A stretch of DNA of 64,000 nucleotides from Nymphalis io (taxonomy: Eukaryota; Arthropoda; Insecta; Lepidoptera; Nymphalidae), in the NCBI RefSeq assembly GCF_905147045.1, contig NC_065896.1, positions 2,815,001-2,879,000 of the forward strand. The letters run 5' to 3'. Shown here one piece after another: positions 36,964-48,846 of the stretch. Position numbers and translations under genes: made by a program. Under the pieces are notes generated by a model. The model did not search any database. It saw nothing but the letters and a program-made list of their open reading frames with translations, and was not told the DNA's origin. The first letter of the stretch is position 1. Each line of letters starts with the position of its first letter.

Positions 36964-37172
36964 GAGCCGGTTAGCGTGGTTGGTGGATTCGATTCCCACC
37001 CAGGACAGATATTTGTGTGAGTCTGGGTGTAATTTTCTATATAAGTATGTATTTACAAAAGAAAAATAGTATATGTAGTATATCAATTGTCTGGTTTCCA
37101 TAGCACAAGCTCTGTACAAGCTTAATTTGGGATCAGATGGCCGTGTGTGAAAAATGTCCCAGGAAAAAAAAA
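36964..37172 (+). mobile_element. SINE family C, copy 3 (two internal deletions)
   Basis: GAGCCGGTTAGCGTGGTTGG jumps directly to GATTCGATTCCCACCCAGG, so about 30 bases between the A and B boxes are lost. A second deletion removes the GCATGAACATGTCTG segment. It ends TGTCCCAGGAAAAAAAAAAA. The Pol III promoter spacing is therefore destroyed. Confidence 0.87.
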
Positions 37173-40100
37173 ACTTTATAATAATTTGTGGATAAGTAGT
37201 TTCTCTCAATTCAATAGCAATATTTTAATAGAGAAGATAAATTTTTGTACCAAGCGCAAGTAAATATTATTCCTTTTAATTTCACGAAATCCATAATAAG
37301 ACGGTCTAGGCTTTTCAGTGAAATTGTAGTCTGGAAAGTTCTGACCCGTCACGTCGCTATCACGATATTATTGTCACATAAAAACTAAATATTTTGGACT
37401 TATGACTGTATTTAAAGGGTTACAATAAAGCAAAAAATATTTAAAAAATGTATTATTATAAAATAATATTGGGTGAATTTAAAATAATCATATAAAATTA
37501 TGTATTATTGATAGACAAAAATACTCTAGTAAAAAAATTTCAGAGGAAATATCAAACATTAATATTAATTTTAAATAATTTATCGATCGATCTCATTATT
37601 CCAGTAAATTGTCACCATTGCTAAGAGATATTATACATTACATATTTTATTTTTAGTTTAAGTTTTTTGATTAAAAATTATTTCGTATCAGATAGGTATC
37701 ATAACTAATGTCCAGTCGATCCCCTCATCTGAAATTTACATATTAATGAATCCGTAGAATAATAGGCTTAAAATTAAATTATCAGATACAGAAAACTATA
37801 TTCCTCTATACTTATTGATGTTTTGAAAAGGTTGCAATTTGACACTTGAATAATTAAGATAATTCAGCAACAAATAGTAATAGCTAGTAGACACTAAAGA
37901 AAAAAAACAACGACAAATACGGTTTTTTTTTTTATTTTCACATCAAGATTTTTTTAATGCCTAAGAATAATAACAGCTTAGCTTAACAATCATAATACGT
38001 AAGCACTGCATACTTTAAACATAAAATAACGTAATAATATAACGGAAATAAATAATAAATATTATAATACTATAAATCGTAAACATTTTGATGAAAATAC
38101 TTATAGTAAGTCTATTGGAAAATAAAATGCTATTTACAAATATAAAACCTAAAGGCTGTTAGGCTTGTTAAAATTCATATAAGGGTGTTAAAAATAAATA
38201 CGAGCTCTATTTACCCTGAGACGTGAAGAAATTTGCTCGAACGTAATGTCGATGAAGCCTTTTAAAGTATTTCACAAGAAACTGAATTTGCAGTAAGCGT
38301 CGGATCAATTTGGTAAAAAGTTTTTATAGATGTAACTTAAAAGCAAAGCGCTTAATGGAAGTTTTACTCCAGTTGAACATTGTTTCTAGCTTTTATACTC
38401 ATTTCTATTGAAAACAAACCTCAGGTATCCAAGTTTAATTAATAGCTGTACTCCTTATTTCGTATAAAGTACACTTATTGTTTACGTAATTGGAACAAAT
38501 AAGAATTCAATATAATATTGTGTTAATGATACTCTTCAAATTTTCTAAAAAGGTTTTCACACCATTCTTGAGACTCGAGTTTTGATTTAAAATTGGCATT
38601 GACAAAAGACATTAGATACTTTAAGTTTTCTAACAAAATATCTTATACTTATAATCAAGTCACTAGATTGTTGTAAGTTCTTGATTTTATAAAAAAATGG
38701 AAGTTATATCCGGATTTCAAGCGTTTTCAGCAAAAAAGGAGAAAATGTTGCAATGGAGGGTGCTCAATTTTTAACGAGGCATGTGTGAGGGCGACACTTC
38801 TAGCTGGCTCTCAACGGATCGGGCTGCGAAAATGTTTTAATCAATACTCGTTTGAGGTTACCTTCATTATCTGTCTGTCACATCGGAAGCCTTTATATAA
38901 AGACAGATTATTTTTATATAATTAGAAAAAAAATAGAAATTTCGTCTGATAGTGATTTTAGTTAAAGAGTTTAAAAACATATTTTATATTATTTATGTAC
39001 TTTTAAAATTATTTATAAAAGTAAACAATGCTACGTTTTTACAAGGTTTTATTTTACTTATGTTTCAGTCTAATATTCTTACTGAATATAAATTAATCGA
39101 TTTGAACTTTCGCACATATCTTTGGTGCTTCTTCTTCTTATTTTCGTATTTTTTTTAAATTTAATTTTAAGGAATGTATTGTCTATAAATTATATTTTTT
39201 AATTTATTAATTGACAAATATAAATGAGTGGCCGATTGTGTTATGATTTTGATATCTTAAAATTAATACGACGTATGAATATGTAAGTATTTAACCATCA
39301 ATCACTTAAGACGTCTTATTTTATCTATTTCGTTTAAAAGATTAAAGCTTTGAGAGATACAATCCGTCAAACCATTTCCTTAAGATTTCATTGTAACATT
39401 TCTTGTCTTGAGTTTTCCTTAAATCTATTCATGCTATTCGTATATATTTTAAGATACATATCTACAAAGAAAATTATTATAATGACAGTCTTAACAAAAC
39501 TTTCATTTGTAAGATATTGAGATTTATCACAAAAATCTGATTTTTAGACTTATATTACAAGACATTATGTTCATAGCATTACTTAATATATAAGTATTAA
39601 ACTTTGTCAAAAGTTACACATTTCTATGTTTAATAGACAATATTTACCCAACTTTATTCATTATTTAAGGTTCTCTGAATAGGGTTCAGACGAGATAAGG
39701 CTGTGCAGGAAATGAATACACATTATATATATATGTGAGGTACAATTACAAAGAAACCGACTGCCTTCTCTAACAGGTAAACAATAGAAAAAATAGCACA
39801 AAAGGTATATTTAGAGTAAGAAAAAATCTTTTTATTTTATTTTCTTCGAACACAATAGATGCGATGTTAATCAGACGCCAGTGTACGAAGTATTTCGTGT
39901 CCCCCACATTCTCTTAACGATTTTTTTATTCAGAGCATTTTCTGCCTCCACCAGATCCTTTCACAGTCTGCCGGTGAAATTGGATGCATGGTACATCGAT
40001 GCATCCATTTTGCGTAACTATGTGAACTCGAAACTTTATTAACTAAAATAAAAATAACCTTTGTCTCCGAAGTAAGATTTTATAATTTTTAACCGACTTT

Positions 40101-42540
40101 TTCAGAAAAAAAAGTGAATGAATTTTATAATTCTTTCATTGGGGAAATCGAGTATAAGCCATTCGTTCGTAAGTTAATTAAAAAAACTCTAATATGACCT
40201 AATGTCGATTTCGGCTTCAATTATTTAGTTTGACAATTGACATCTAAATAATTAATGTCAAAGTGACATTGGCTTTAATTAATTAAAATAACGAGGCATA
40301 TATTATTCTTAAAATTTAGTTACTGTTTTAGTTTATTGACTCAAACATATAACCACTTCTCGTTTATAAAATAAGATTACAAAAAAGGAATTTTAATTGG
40401 CCGTCTTTGTCAAAGGCACTCTCGTAGTGTTGAGGTCAAGAGGTACGTGTATATTTGAATCAGGACAGGAGCAGACACGTTGTGAATATGAAGGTTGTAT
40501 TAAGAGCTGTTTCATGTCTGATTTGAAAACAAGAAATTCAAACTACAGACTTACTTTTGATAAACTTAAAAAAAGCAATACTTTAAAATGAATGGCGTAA
40601 AATAAAACTACAGTTTAGCAGTTAGGTCATTGAAGGTGTGACTTGTACTAAGCATTTAGATATGATTTACGAGGTGAAAAACGTAACCTGTTTGTTTATA
40701 ACAAATAATAACGAAAAATGAAACATTTTTAATTACTTCTTGTTTAAAAGTTAAGTTTTATTTTTTTGGTTAATGGTTTTTCATTTGATGCGACTCATTT
40801 ATAAGTAATTTAGCTATCAGCGAGAAATTTATAATTAAGACATAGAAGCTATCACTTCTTATAGTCGTGATGATCTAGGTACTGTGATAAAAATATTTTA
40901 TTTGTTATAATATTTTAACATAATAATACTCCACGGACTGAATATTACTATATTATTAGTACTATAAGCAAAATAAACAGAGGAGGAGAAGATAATAAAA
41001 GTAGTTGTTAATAAAATGAGTTTTCTAATTTTTATTTTATTTTATCAGAACTAACAACAGAATTATTACAGTACATATTTAGACATAATATTAATTCAAT
41101 AAGTGTTGGTATCAAATATCAAGTAAGTTCGTGGAGACGGTGTGTTTCCTTAGTAAAACGTCGGGATGAAATCGCGATTGCCTTAAAAACATTTTATCGG
41201 GAACGCTTCCTTTGACGTGATTCTAAATAGAAATTTTCGAGCACTGACAGAATAAATACATACTTAAAGCTAGTTTATTACTCCAGGTAGAACTTTGAAA
41301 TTATGTTTATTAACTTATCTTTATTATTATTAATTAGTTCTTTTAATATTTATTTTAATAGTCACACATAAGAGCATGTTTATCTTGATATTCATTCATT
41401 GGTTACTCATAAAAAGTGGACCAAAATATTATTATTTATAGATTATTGCAGGAAAGAAGAAGTTATTATAATACTAAAATAAGTGTATTATTAAAGTGTA
41501 TTATAAAAATGTTGGTTTTTAATGAAACGAAACATTTCATTATACATTTTAAAATGAAATATCAAATAGATCAATATAATAAATAAATATTATTCACAGG
41601 CAGTGTGCAGTATAGAGATTGATTTCTAAAGTAAAATATAAAACCAATTTGTCTTTTCAAGATTATTTCAACTTATTTAACAAAAATTTTTCGCTGCAAG
41701 AGTTAGAAGACAAAGTAAAAGCATTTTTTTATAATTTCACTATAAAATGAAAAATTTTAGACATAAAGTGACAAAGGAAAAATCTTTTCTCGACTTTTAA
41801 TGCGCTAAATGGACACAAAATTTTTTCCATTTCACGTAGAGCGCAAAATAGGTAATTACTGAGTGCGAAACACGAAGGAGATAGCAAGTATCTGATTGAT
41901 TAGTTGTCAAAATGCTTGACAGTTACCTTTACGACTTTCTGCTAGCGACAGGATGATTTACGGTACACATTGAAATAGTGGGTATTGTGTCCTATTTCAA
42001 TGCACAATGCGCTTATTCGAATAAAAGTTTTAGGTTGGAATACGTAATAATCTTTAATATAAAAAAGACTGTCATGATTACACTTCTAACTTTCATCTAA
42101 TCAGAAAAAATGTTTAAACATCTTATAAAATTATTAAAAAGCAGTGTTTTTATCCTGTTTTTATTCTTTATGAAAGTTTTTTTGTAACTTGTTCATGCAT
42201 TTTTTTATAGTTGATTGTATTAAGTAGTAAAAAAGGCGAGATTCTTGCCAGTTCATACATCAAATCTAGAATCCAATCTGCCCTTGTCTAAAATGCTTCT
42301 TAAATAAAGTATTCTTTGTTACCTAAAAAAATGTTTAGACGTAATATTTTCTACATTCCTTAATTACGAATTCAGCTACAAAGAACATTCCAGTTATGAT
42401 GAGATTGTAATCATTGCTGAAACTCGTTACGGCATCCTTTGTTATACTGAAACACAATATTTTACATTATGAAATCACTTCACGGAATGGGGCTGTGTGG
42501 TAAATTATTCAGTTGTAGTTCGTTCCAGTGAAATTATATT
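37173..42540. other. Long AT-rich noncoding stretch
   Basis: No gene recognised. 39880-40010 and 38690-38880 are less AT-rich without coding signature. A hairpin with 11-bp arms CATTGAAATAG/CTATTTCAATG lies at 41968-42002. Small open frames here look like chance. Confidence 0.45.
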
Positions 42541-42557
42541 CAATTTGAATGTGCAAC

Positions 42558-42574
42558 TGACTCATCATGACTCA
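42558..42574. promoter_or_regulatory. Tandem AP-1-type sites
   Basis: TGACTCA occurs twice with a three-base spacer (TGACTCATCATGACTCA). This heptamer is the consensus for Jun/Fos and overlaps the core used by CncC/Maf factors. The match is exact; function is inferred only from the motif. Confidence 0.35.
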
Positions 42575-43159
42575 GTGGTTGACTTGTGTTTATTTTTTTT
42601 ATATCGTAACTATGGTGACGAAGGCTCGTCATCTAATATGAAACCTTGAATTATTTTTGAATGACAATATGGACAAATTACTTAGTCATGATTATTAAAA
42701 AAATGTCGGTAAAAGTAAAAAAAATATATAGTATTAAACAATAAATATGACAAAAAAATTAAAAAGTGCTATAAACCGTGCCAGACTTTATCAACTAAAG
42801 AGTGAGGTCGCCGGTTGCATACGGTACCCTCTAGGAAAAATCTTGGAACGCTTTTAGACAATGAATATTTCCGCATAACAATAGATCTCCGACTGGGAAC
42901 AAAACTGTGCTTTGAGCACAGAAAGGACAATAAAACCCAATGACGTTACTGCTCTTATTGAGATGGGCTGACACTGGTTCCTAGGGAACGAGAAGGGCCC
43001 CTAGTGTTGGATGCATTGATACACTGGCCCCGTCTCATATCAGGAAAATAATATTACCCCGAAGAGATGGAGTGGGTACCGCTGGTTTTTAGTGCGTTTT
43101 TCGGTTTTTTAGTGGTAATTCGTGTGGGAAAACGCATAAACACTTGGACCTTGACGTAA
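42575..43159. other. Noncoding, GC-richer block at 42780-43140
   Basis: 42780-43140 has more G and C than its surroundings and sequence such as GGAGTGGGTACCGCTGG with TTTTTAGTGCG. It may be an old transposon 3' region, but no second copy is in the window. Confidence 0.35.
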
Positions 43160-43395
43160 CATTATATGTTTTATTAGTATACATTTTATAGCTACGTAAC
43201 ATTCTTTATATGAAATGAATGGATTTTCAGGTACATTTCGAAACATTTGCATTTATGCAAAGTCAATGTTACACGAAGAAATTGCGGTCTGTTTTGATTA
43301 TCATTATTATATATAAGCTGTATTATATTATAAATTTTACATTTATTGGTTGTATAAAATATCGAGACATTGAGATTAATACGAAATATTAACAC
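43160..43395 (+). repeat. Left arm of a long inverted repeat (about 230 bp)
   Basis: This segment (CATTATATGTTTTATTAGTA ... AAATATTAACAC) is the reverse complement, with scattered substitutions and small gaps, of 44816-45040. Diagnostic shared blocks include GCTACGTAACATTCTTTATA, GAAGAAATTGCGGTCTGTTT and ATCGAGACATT. Confidence 0.9.
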
Positions 43396-43464
43396 ACATA
43401 TATATATCATCAAAGTGGTGATGATTTGTACAGTAAGTGTTGTTCTTATTTAAAAATAAATTGA

Positions 43465-43737
43465 GAGCCGGTTGGCGTGGTTGGTAGATACTTGCCTTTT
43501 CACGCCGAAGGTTGTGGGTTCGATTCCCACCCAGGACAGACATTTGTGTGCATGAACATGTCTGTTTGTCCTGAGTCTGGGTGTAGTTTTCTATATAATT
43601 ATGTATTTACAAAATAAAGGTAGTATATGTAGTATATCAGTTGTCTGGTTCCCATAGCACAAGCTTTGTACAAGCTTAATTTGGGATCAGATGGCCTTGT
43701 GTGAAAAATGTCCCAGGATATTATTATTATTATTATA
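43465..43737 (+). mobile_element. SINE family C, copy 4 (reference copy)
   Basis: The most complete family C copy: A box TGGCGTGGTTGGTAGATAC, B box GGGTTCGATTCCC, body with GGGATCAGATGGCC, end TGTCCCAGGATATT followed by ATT repeats. It lies in the loop of the inverted repeat 43160-45040. The intact A/B boxes suggest it is or was recently transcribable. Confidence 0.92.
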
Positions 43738-43859
43738 AATAGTCAGTTTTTCCGAAGCAACTATACATAATGTAACATATTGTAAATAATCAATTGACAA
43801 ATAAAACTGGTAATATAATATTAGTAAGTATTCACTTAAAAATAAGTAATAGAATCCTG

Positions 43860-43955
43860 AAAGGGCCTCCTTTCTGTTCTAAGGATGCGAAAAAATTACG
43901 TTCGACATTACCACGTTTATCCATGTCCTAACCACCGGACCATCGGATCTTTATA
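43860..43955 (-). mobile_element. Possible SINE head remnant
   Basis: On the minus strand GATCCGATGGTCCGGTGGTTAG resembles the A-box head of family A (GAGATGGCCCAGTGGTTAG). The rest cannot be aligned. Confidence 0.3.
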
Positions 43956-44164
43956 TTACATAAATACTTATAATTAAATAGCTTCATTAATTTTCTAATA
44001 AATTTCACAGTATTCCGAGCATATTTTTGTTTTAACTAGATCCATCCTCTCATCGTTTCATTATAACGAATAATTAATTGGTGCTTAATTAATCGCTTTA
44101 TCGTAAAATTTATGAGTACTCTTATAATAAAGTAAATCCAATTACTATTATATAATCATTTATC

Positions 44165-44400
44165 ACTACATATTATAAAAAAAATCCCCCCGCCACGTGT
44201 GTCTGTTTGTCTAAACGCGATAAATTCAAAACGAACTCCCAAACAGATTTTCATACGGTTTTCACCATTAAACTGAGTGATTCATGAGAAAAGTTATAAA
44301 ACATTAAGGTTTTGTGTAAATTGGCTGAAATATGACGATGATTGTAGATGTTATTTATTCTACCCGTCCGGTTTTGTACGGGTAGCTAAAAAAATTATAA
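44165..44400 (+). mobile_element. Degenerate LINE-derived repeat
   Basis: GTGTGTCTGTTTGTCTAAACG, CGATAAATTCAAAACGAACTC and ATTTTCATACGGTTTTCACC in this order, ending near GTTTTGTACGGGTAGC, match a repeat type common in insect genomes (recalled). Non-coding here. Confidence 0.5.
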
Positions 44401-44815
44401 ATTCGGTATTCGAAGAGCTTGTTAAAACACGTCATGGCTTGCTATAATTTTTGTCAAAGAATTTTCATCTCGCGCTAAAACAGTTGGAATTTAATTTCAC
44501 CGCCCTGTGATCTTAAAATTGGTCTGTATGAATCCTCGTCAAAAATGCGCCTCGACGTTATTGGTTTTTTAAGCATCTTTTGCTTAGATATTATTAACTA
44601 GTTACAGTTTAGAAAAACAGTAAAAAGATAATAATATCTAGTGATATTATTAGATGAGTTATCGAAAACATTTTTAAATTACAAATACATATTTCTTCAT
44701 AATTTAAAAGAACCATAATATATATATTTTTTATTATAAATTAATAATAATTAATAATATACATAAAAATATCATAAGCAGTTTTTTTAAAAAAAAAACA
44801 TTTTATTTCGCTATA

Positions 44816-45040
44816 GTGTTAATATTTCTTATTACTCTTAATGTCTCGATATTTAATACAGCCAATAAATGTAAAATATAAAATAAAGCTTATATATTAT
44901 AATGATAATCAAAACAGACCGCAATTTCTTCGTGTAGCATTTGACTTAGCAAATGTTTCGAAATGTAACCTGAAATTCCATTCATTTCATATAAAGAATG
45001 TTACGTAGCTATTAAATGTATACCAATAAAACATATAATG
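44816..45040 (-). repeat. Right arm of the long inverted repeat
   Basis: Partner of 43160-43395. Together the arms enclose about 1.4 kb containing a SINE and a LINE relic. The outermost shared bases are CATTATATG at 43160 and CATATAATG ending at 45040. No clear target duplication is seen at the edges. Confidence 0.9.
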
Positions 45041-45534
45041 CATTAAAAAACTATAAACAAGGCTGTACTGGGTTAAACTTGCAAAAGGTAAGCATTAAAA
45101 AATAGCCAGATAATAATTATGTCAATAGCTTTATTTATTTTTTATTCAAGTATATCCTAATAATAAATGACTTTGATTAGTAGGTAGGCAAAGTCTAACA
45201 ATATTTTCGGAACTTATGGTTTTTGTTATACTACAGTTATATATTAGTGCATTGTGCACATTTATTAATAATATAAATTTAATCATGTATAAATAAAAGA
45301 TTGTAATCGTCGAAACAGTAAACAGAATAAATTCGTCTCTGACAAACTTTATTAATCATAACGTAATACTCTCCGACCGACACTGAAATTATACACAAAT
45401 AAAACAGTCTAAAGCATTTTGTAATGAGAGCGACGGAGTTTCTCGCTGAAGCCTTTATTAGGTTGATGTTGTTCACGATGCAAGATGCGCCCGACGCCGG
45501 CAATCGATGTATCCATGGTAACTATGAGTCCTTG
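45041..45534. other. AT-rich noncoding stretch
   Basis: No gene recognised. Confidence 0.5.
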
Positions 45535-45537
45535 TAA

Positions 45538-45567
45538 GGGTCCGTTCACACAGACCGGCTCGGAGAG
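45538..45567 (+). repeat. Harbinger left terminal inverted repeat
   Basis: Thirty bases identical to the complement of 49525-49554. Subterminal sequence to about 45735 has further CGGAGCCGGTCGG-type motifs that recall the 40-bp repeat at the right end. Confidence 0.95.
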
Positions 45568-45814
45568 CATCGGCCTGCTTTTTTCTTTTCACACAGACCG
45601 GGTCGTATACGCTTGGAATTGGCCGGAGCGGAGCCGCCAACTATTTCACATCGACCGGCTGGAAGAGATCTGAAAGCGGGTGCGGTTGGATGTGCTCGGA
45701 GCCGGTCGGATGCGCTCGGAGTCGGGTGGATACACTACAAAGGCAGTGCCAGTATTCAGTATTTTGGCCATGTGACACGTACTGTGCAAAACAAGAACAG
45801 ATTTATTTACAACT

Positions 45815-46010
45815 ACGTAATAGTACCACCTTCGCACGGGTAGATAAGAAGAAAAATGGAATTTTGGATAGGACTTGCGTAAAATCCTATCCAATCTAAA
45901 GGAGTAGGAACGAGTAACTGAAGAGAAGGATTAACTGTGACAAATTTCAAGTCAATCGAGCGGATGGCTTAGGAGATCTCGTGATGAAATATAATATACT
46001 CGTGATTTAA
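45815..46010 (+). mobile_element. Degenerate dispersed repeat inside Harbinger
   Basis: ACCTTCGCACGGGTAGATAAG, then a small inverted pair (GGATAGGACTT / AATCCTATCC) and ACAAATTTCAAGTCAATCGAG with GGCTTAGGAGATCTCGTGATG. This segment order is that of lepidopteran '...TTCGCACGGGTAG...' repeats (recalled). Non-coding. Confidence 0.45.
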
Positions 46011-46481
46011 ATGTTTTATTTTTCGTTTAAAATGATTGAAATGAATAAGAACATAATTAGTAACAATGAGAGTATAAATTAAATAATTACATATAAATGT
46101 TCATATTATTTATAAAAGAAAAAAATCTTATCTAAAATCATACCCTAAGTGAAACGGCATCGCCTACGTGTATTAGTGATGTAACCGCTAATGCTAATAC
46201 TGCTAATAGCGAAGGTCATATGTTTTAGTTTTATCAAAACTTTAAAAATAGGTAACAAATTATTTTCTTTTATCTAAAAAATAATAATAAAGGTTTGGTT
46301 TAAAAAAACAATATTTAATCACTGCACATTTTATTATATGTACATAACGGGTACAGTTCTTATTTATAATAATCTAACTGCCAGATCTGAAGCGGATAAA
46401 ACCGATAAAATGGGAATATAATATATAAATTAAAAATAAATAAATATTAAGGTATACATAGAGAATATTATTTGTTCCACT

Positions 46482-46771
46482 CTTTTTTTTATAGAATAGG
46501 AAGTCGGACGAGCATATGGGCCTCCTGATGGTAAGTGGTCACCAATGCCCATAGACATTGTAAGAAATGTTAACCATCGCTTACATCACCAATGCGACAC
46601 CAACCTTGGGAACTAAGATGTTTTGTCCCTTGTGTCTGTAATTACACTGGCTCACTCACCCTTCAAACCGAAATACAACAATACCAAGTACTGCTGTTTT
46701 TCGGTAGAATATCTGATGAGTGGGTGGTACCTACCCAGACGAGCTTGCACAAATCTCTACCACAAGTAAAC
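46482..46771 (+). mobile_element. Family B LINE-type 3' end inside Harbinger
   Basis: A nearly complete family B copy from the T-rich edge (TCTTTTTTTTATAGAATAGG) to CTACCACAAGTAAAC. The T-run is the poly(A) tail seen from the other strand, so the transcript sense is minus. The 81-codon frame over it is a by-product. Confidence 0.85.
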
Positions 46772-46810
46772 TCTAAGATATATAAATTATTCCTTGCTGA
46801 AATAATAATG

Positions 46811-46921
46811 GGAATATATTACATCCCTTGTGTCTAATTATACTGGCTCTGGCACTCACCTTTCAATCCGGATTACAAAATACAAAGAATAATTGCCGTT
46901 GGGCGGTTGAATACGTGATAA
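46811..46921 (+). mobile_element. Second, diverged family B fragment inside Harbinger
   Basis: ATCCCTTGTGTCTAATTATA, CTGGCTCTGGCACTCACC and TTTCAATCCGGATTACAAAA follow the same order as family B, with more changes than the adjacent copy. Confidence 0.65.
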
Positions 46922-47185
46922 CTAAAACCAGTTAATAACTATTAATAAGTGTTCAAGGTTCAGCTCGTATTTTAATCTATTTGAAGTCTCGAATTACCAT
47001 CAAAGACATTGGCAAAAAATTGGGTATGCTACATTTCTTTTGTTATTCAAAGATTTTCTTTTAATCAGTAAGGCGCTACGATCTTTACTTCTGCCGATTA
47101 AAGTGTTTCCTTTGCTTATTTGCAACTTATGCTTGACGGGCTATGGGACGCATTGAACTATAAATTTATTCATAAAAAAAAAAAA

Positions 47186-47778
47186 TTATAATTCGTAGAA
47201 AATAACTTCCAAGAAATTCGCTGCACACAAGCCTTTGAAACGATGCGACAGTGCTGTCTGAGAATAATTCAAATCTGTACTATTTTCATACAGACTTAAT
47301 TCAGCTTCATTAACAATGTTAAACACGCGCCTTTTAATTCGTGCTTGGACTTCTTTTGGGAATGTTTCCACTGTATCTGACATAGACAAAAAAAAATTAC
47401 GTAATGCCTTGTCACGGGGTGTAGTATTTCTTTTTTCTTCAAGATACTCTTCGAAAACCGTAGCAACATCTTTGCTTAAGCGTGGTCTCTTTTTCGAGCC
47501 AGAAGTACTTGCAAGCGATTCAACTTCAGAATGGTCAGAACGTTTAGATGATGTCGATGGTGGTGGTATTGGTGTGCCAGGCTCTGAATCATCCGATGAT
47601 AATGTTACATTAGATATTTGGTTTCGATTGCGAAAAAATGGTATTATAAAAGAAAGTTCTTTTTCAAATTTTATCAATTTGGACGTAGTTGCACCATCGC
47701 CACTCTTGCCTTTTCGGTTATAATAGGCTTTTCTGAAGTTATCTCGCAGTTTCTTCCAACGATCCTGGCACTGCGTCA
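47186..47778 (-). CDS. MADF/BESS-domain protein of Harbinger, exon 2
   Basis: Begins after the acceptor CTTTCCAG (AG at 47780-47779) and continues in frame from exon 1 (phase 1 junction making a V codon). The start TQCQDRWKKLRDNFRKAYY is the second half of a MADF domain (Cys-x-x-RWKxLRD core). A Ser/Pro-rich linker follows (PGTPIPPPSTSSKRSDHS). Near the C terminus DKALRNFFLSMSDTVETFPK resembles a BESS interaction motif. Harbinger-type elements need such a DNA-binding partner to bring the transposase to the ends and into the nucleus (established for the superfamily, where the partner is Myb/SANT-like or MADF). A poly(A) signal AATAAA lies just downstream of the stop (47170-47165, minus strand). 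With exon 1 the protein has about 241 residues and no disabling change was seen. Confidence 0.85.
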
Positions 47779-47889
47779 CTGGAAAGAACAGAAATGAAAA
47801 ATTAATAACATAACTCTTTTTTATTTTATAGTTCGTTTTGGTACGGCAGTCTTATATTTCTATTTTGTGTGTTTGTTTTATTTTTACAG

Positions 47890-48799
47890 ATTCCTCATCA
47901 CTGGTTGCAGTTTCAAAAACTTGTCATTTAATTTTCGAATGGGAATTTCTACAGTTCATTCAATTATTCATGAGACAATCAGAGTAATTTGTGATGTTTT
48001 GATGCCCATAGTTATGCAGATGCCAGATGAAGAAATGTGGGAAAAGGTTTCACGTGATTTCTTTAATATTTGGAATTTTCCTAACTGTTTGGGCGCTATA
48101 GACGGAAAGCATGTCAATATACAGGCACCAGATAATAGTGGAAGCTTATACTATAATTATAAAAACTTTTTCAGTACAGTGTTACTAGCTGTGGTCGACG
48201 CGAAATACAGTTTTTTAATTGTTGATGTCGGATCATATGGTAAAAATAGCGACGGCGGAATTTTACAGAATTCAAAATTTTGGAAAAAACTCAACACCAA
48301 TAAGTTAAAGCTGCCCCCAAATAAACCTCTACCTAGTACCACTGAAAGCTTACCACATGTTTTTATAGGAGACGAGGCATTTCCTTTGAGCAATAATATA
48401 TTGCGGCCGTATCCAAGAGAACAAGCAAGAACAGAATTATCAAAAAAAGTATTTAATCTGCGTTTAAGCAGGGCAAGAAAAGTCGTAGAATGTGCATTTG
48501 GAATGCTAACTCAAAGATTTGAAATTTATCAAAAACGAATGAAAATTCAGCCGAAGTACTGTGATTTAATTATATTAGCAACTACATGTTTACATAATTT
48601 TTTAATAGAAAATCGGACGCCAGGACAAGAGAATGAATTTCACAGCAATATAAATTTATTAACAGCAATAACAGACAATAATAATGAAAACAGTTCTAAT
48701 AGCGACGCAGTTCTAACCACAAGGAATAAATTTAAGGATTATTTTTCATCAAGTGGTGCTTTAGATTGGCAAGATCAAGTGGCTACGCGAGTTTCTTAA
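47890..48799 (+). CDS. Harbinger DDE transposase (HARBI1-like), main exon
   Basis: An open frame follows the acceptor TTTATTTTTACAG (AG at 47888-47889). The exon starts inside an R codon and reads FLITGCSFKNLSFNFRMGIS, the block where HARBI1-like transposases have '(R)FLATGxSFxxLxxxFRxGxST'. Counting residues from the start of the open frame at 47867, catalytic candidates are D79 in GAIDGKHV, D129 in GKNSDGG and D169 in FIGDEAFPL, with a conserved RARKVVECAFG (E208) and CLHNFL further on. This is the DDE_Tnp_4 pattern. AATAAA at 48809 is a likely polyadenylation signal. The roughly 100 N-terminal residues usual for the family must come from an upstream exon that I cannot identify. The exon lies entirely inside the intron of the oppositely transcribed MADF gene. 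Confidence 0.9.
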
Positions 48800-48846
48800 G
48801 TTATATTTAATAAAAATTGTCTACTACATAAGTATATTCTAACGAT

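Noticed and set aside
47316..47723. 135-codon plus-strand frame in Harbinger
   Set aside because: It is antisense to MADF exon 2, which has domain support; the plus frame has none.
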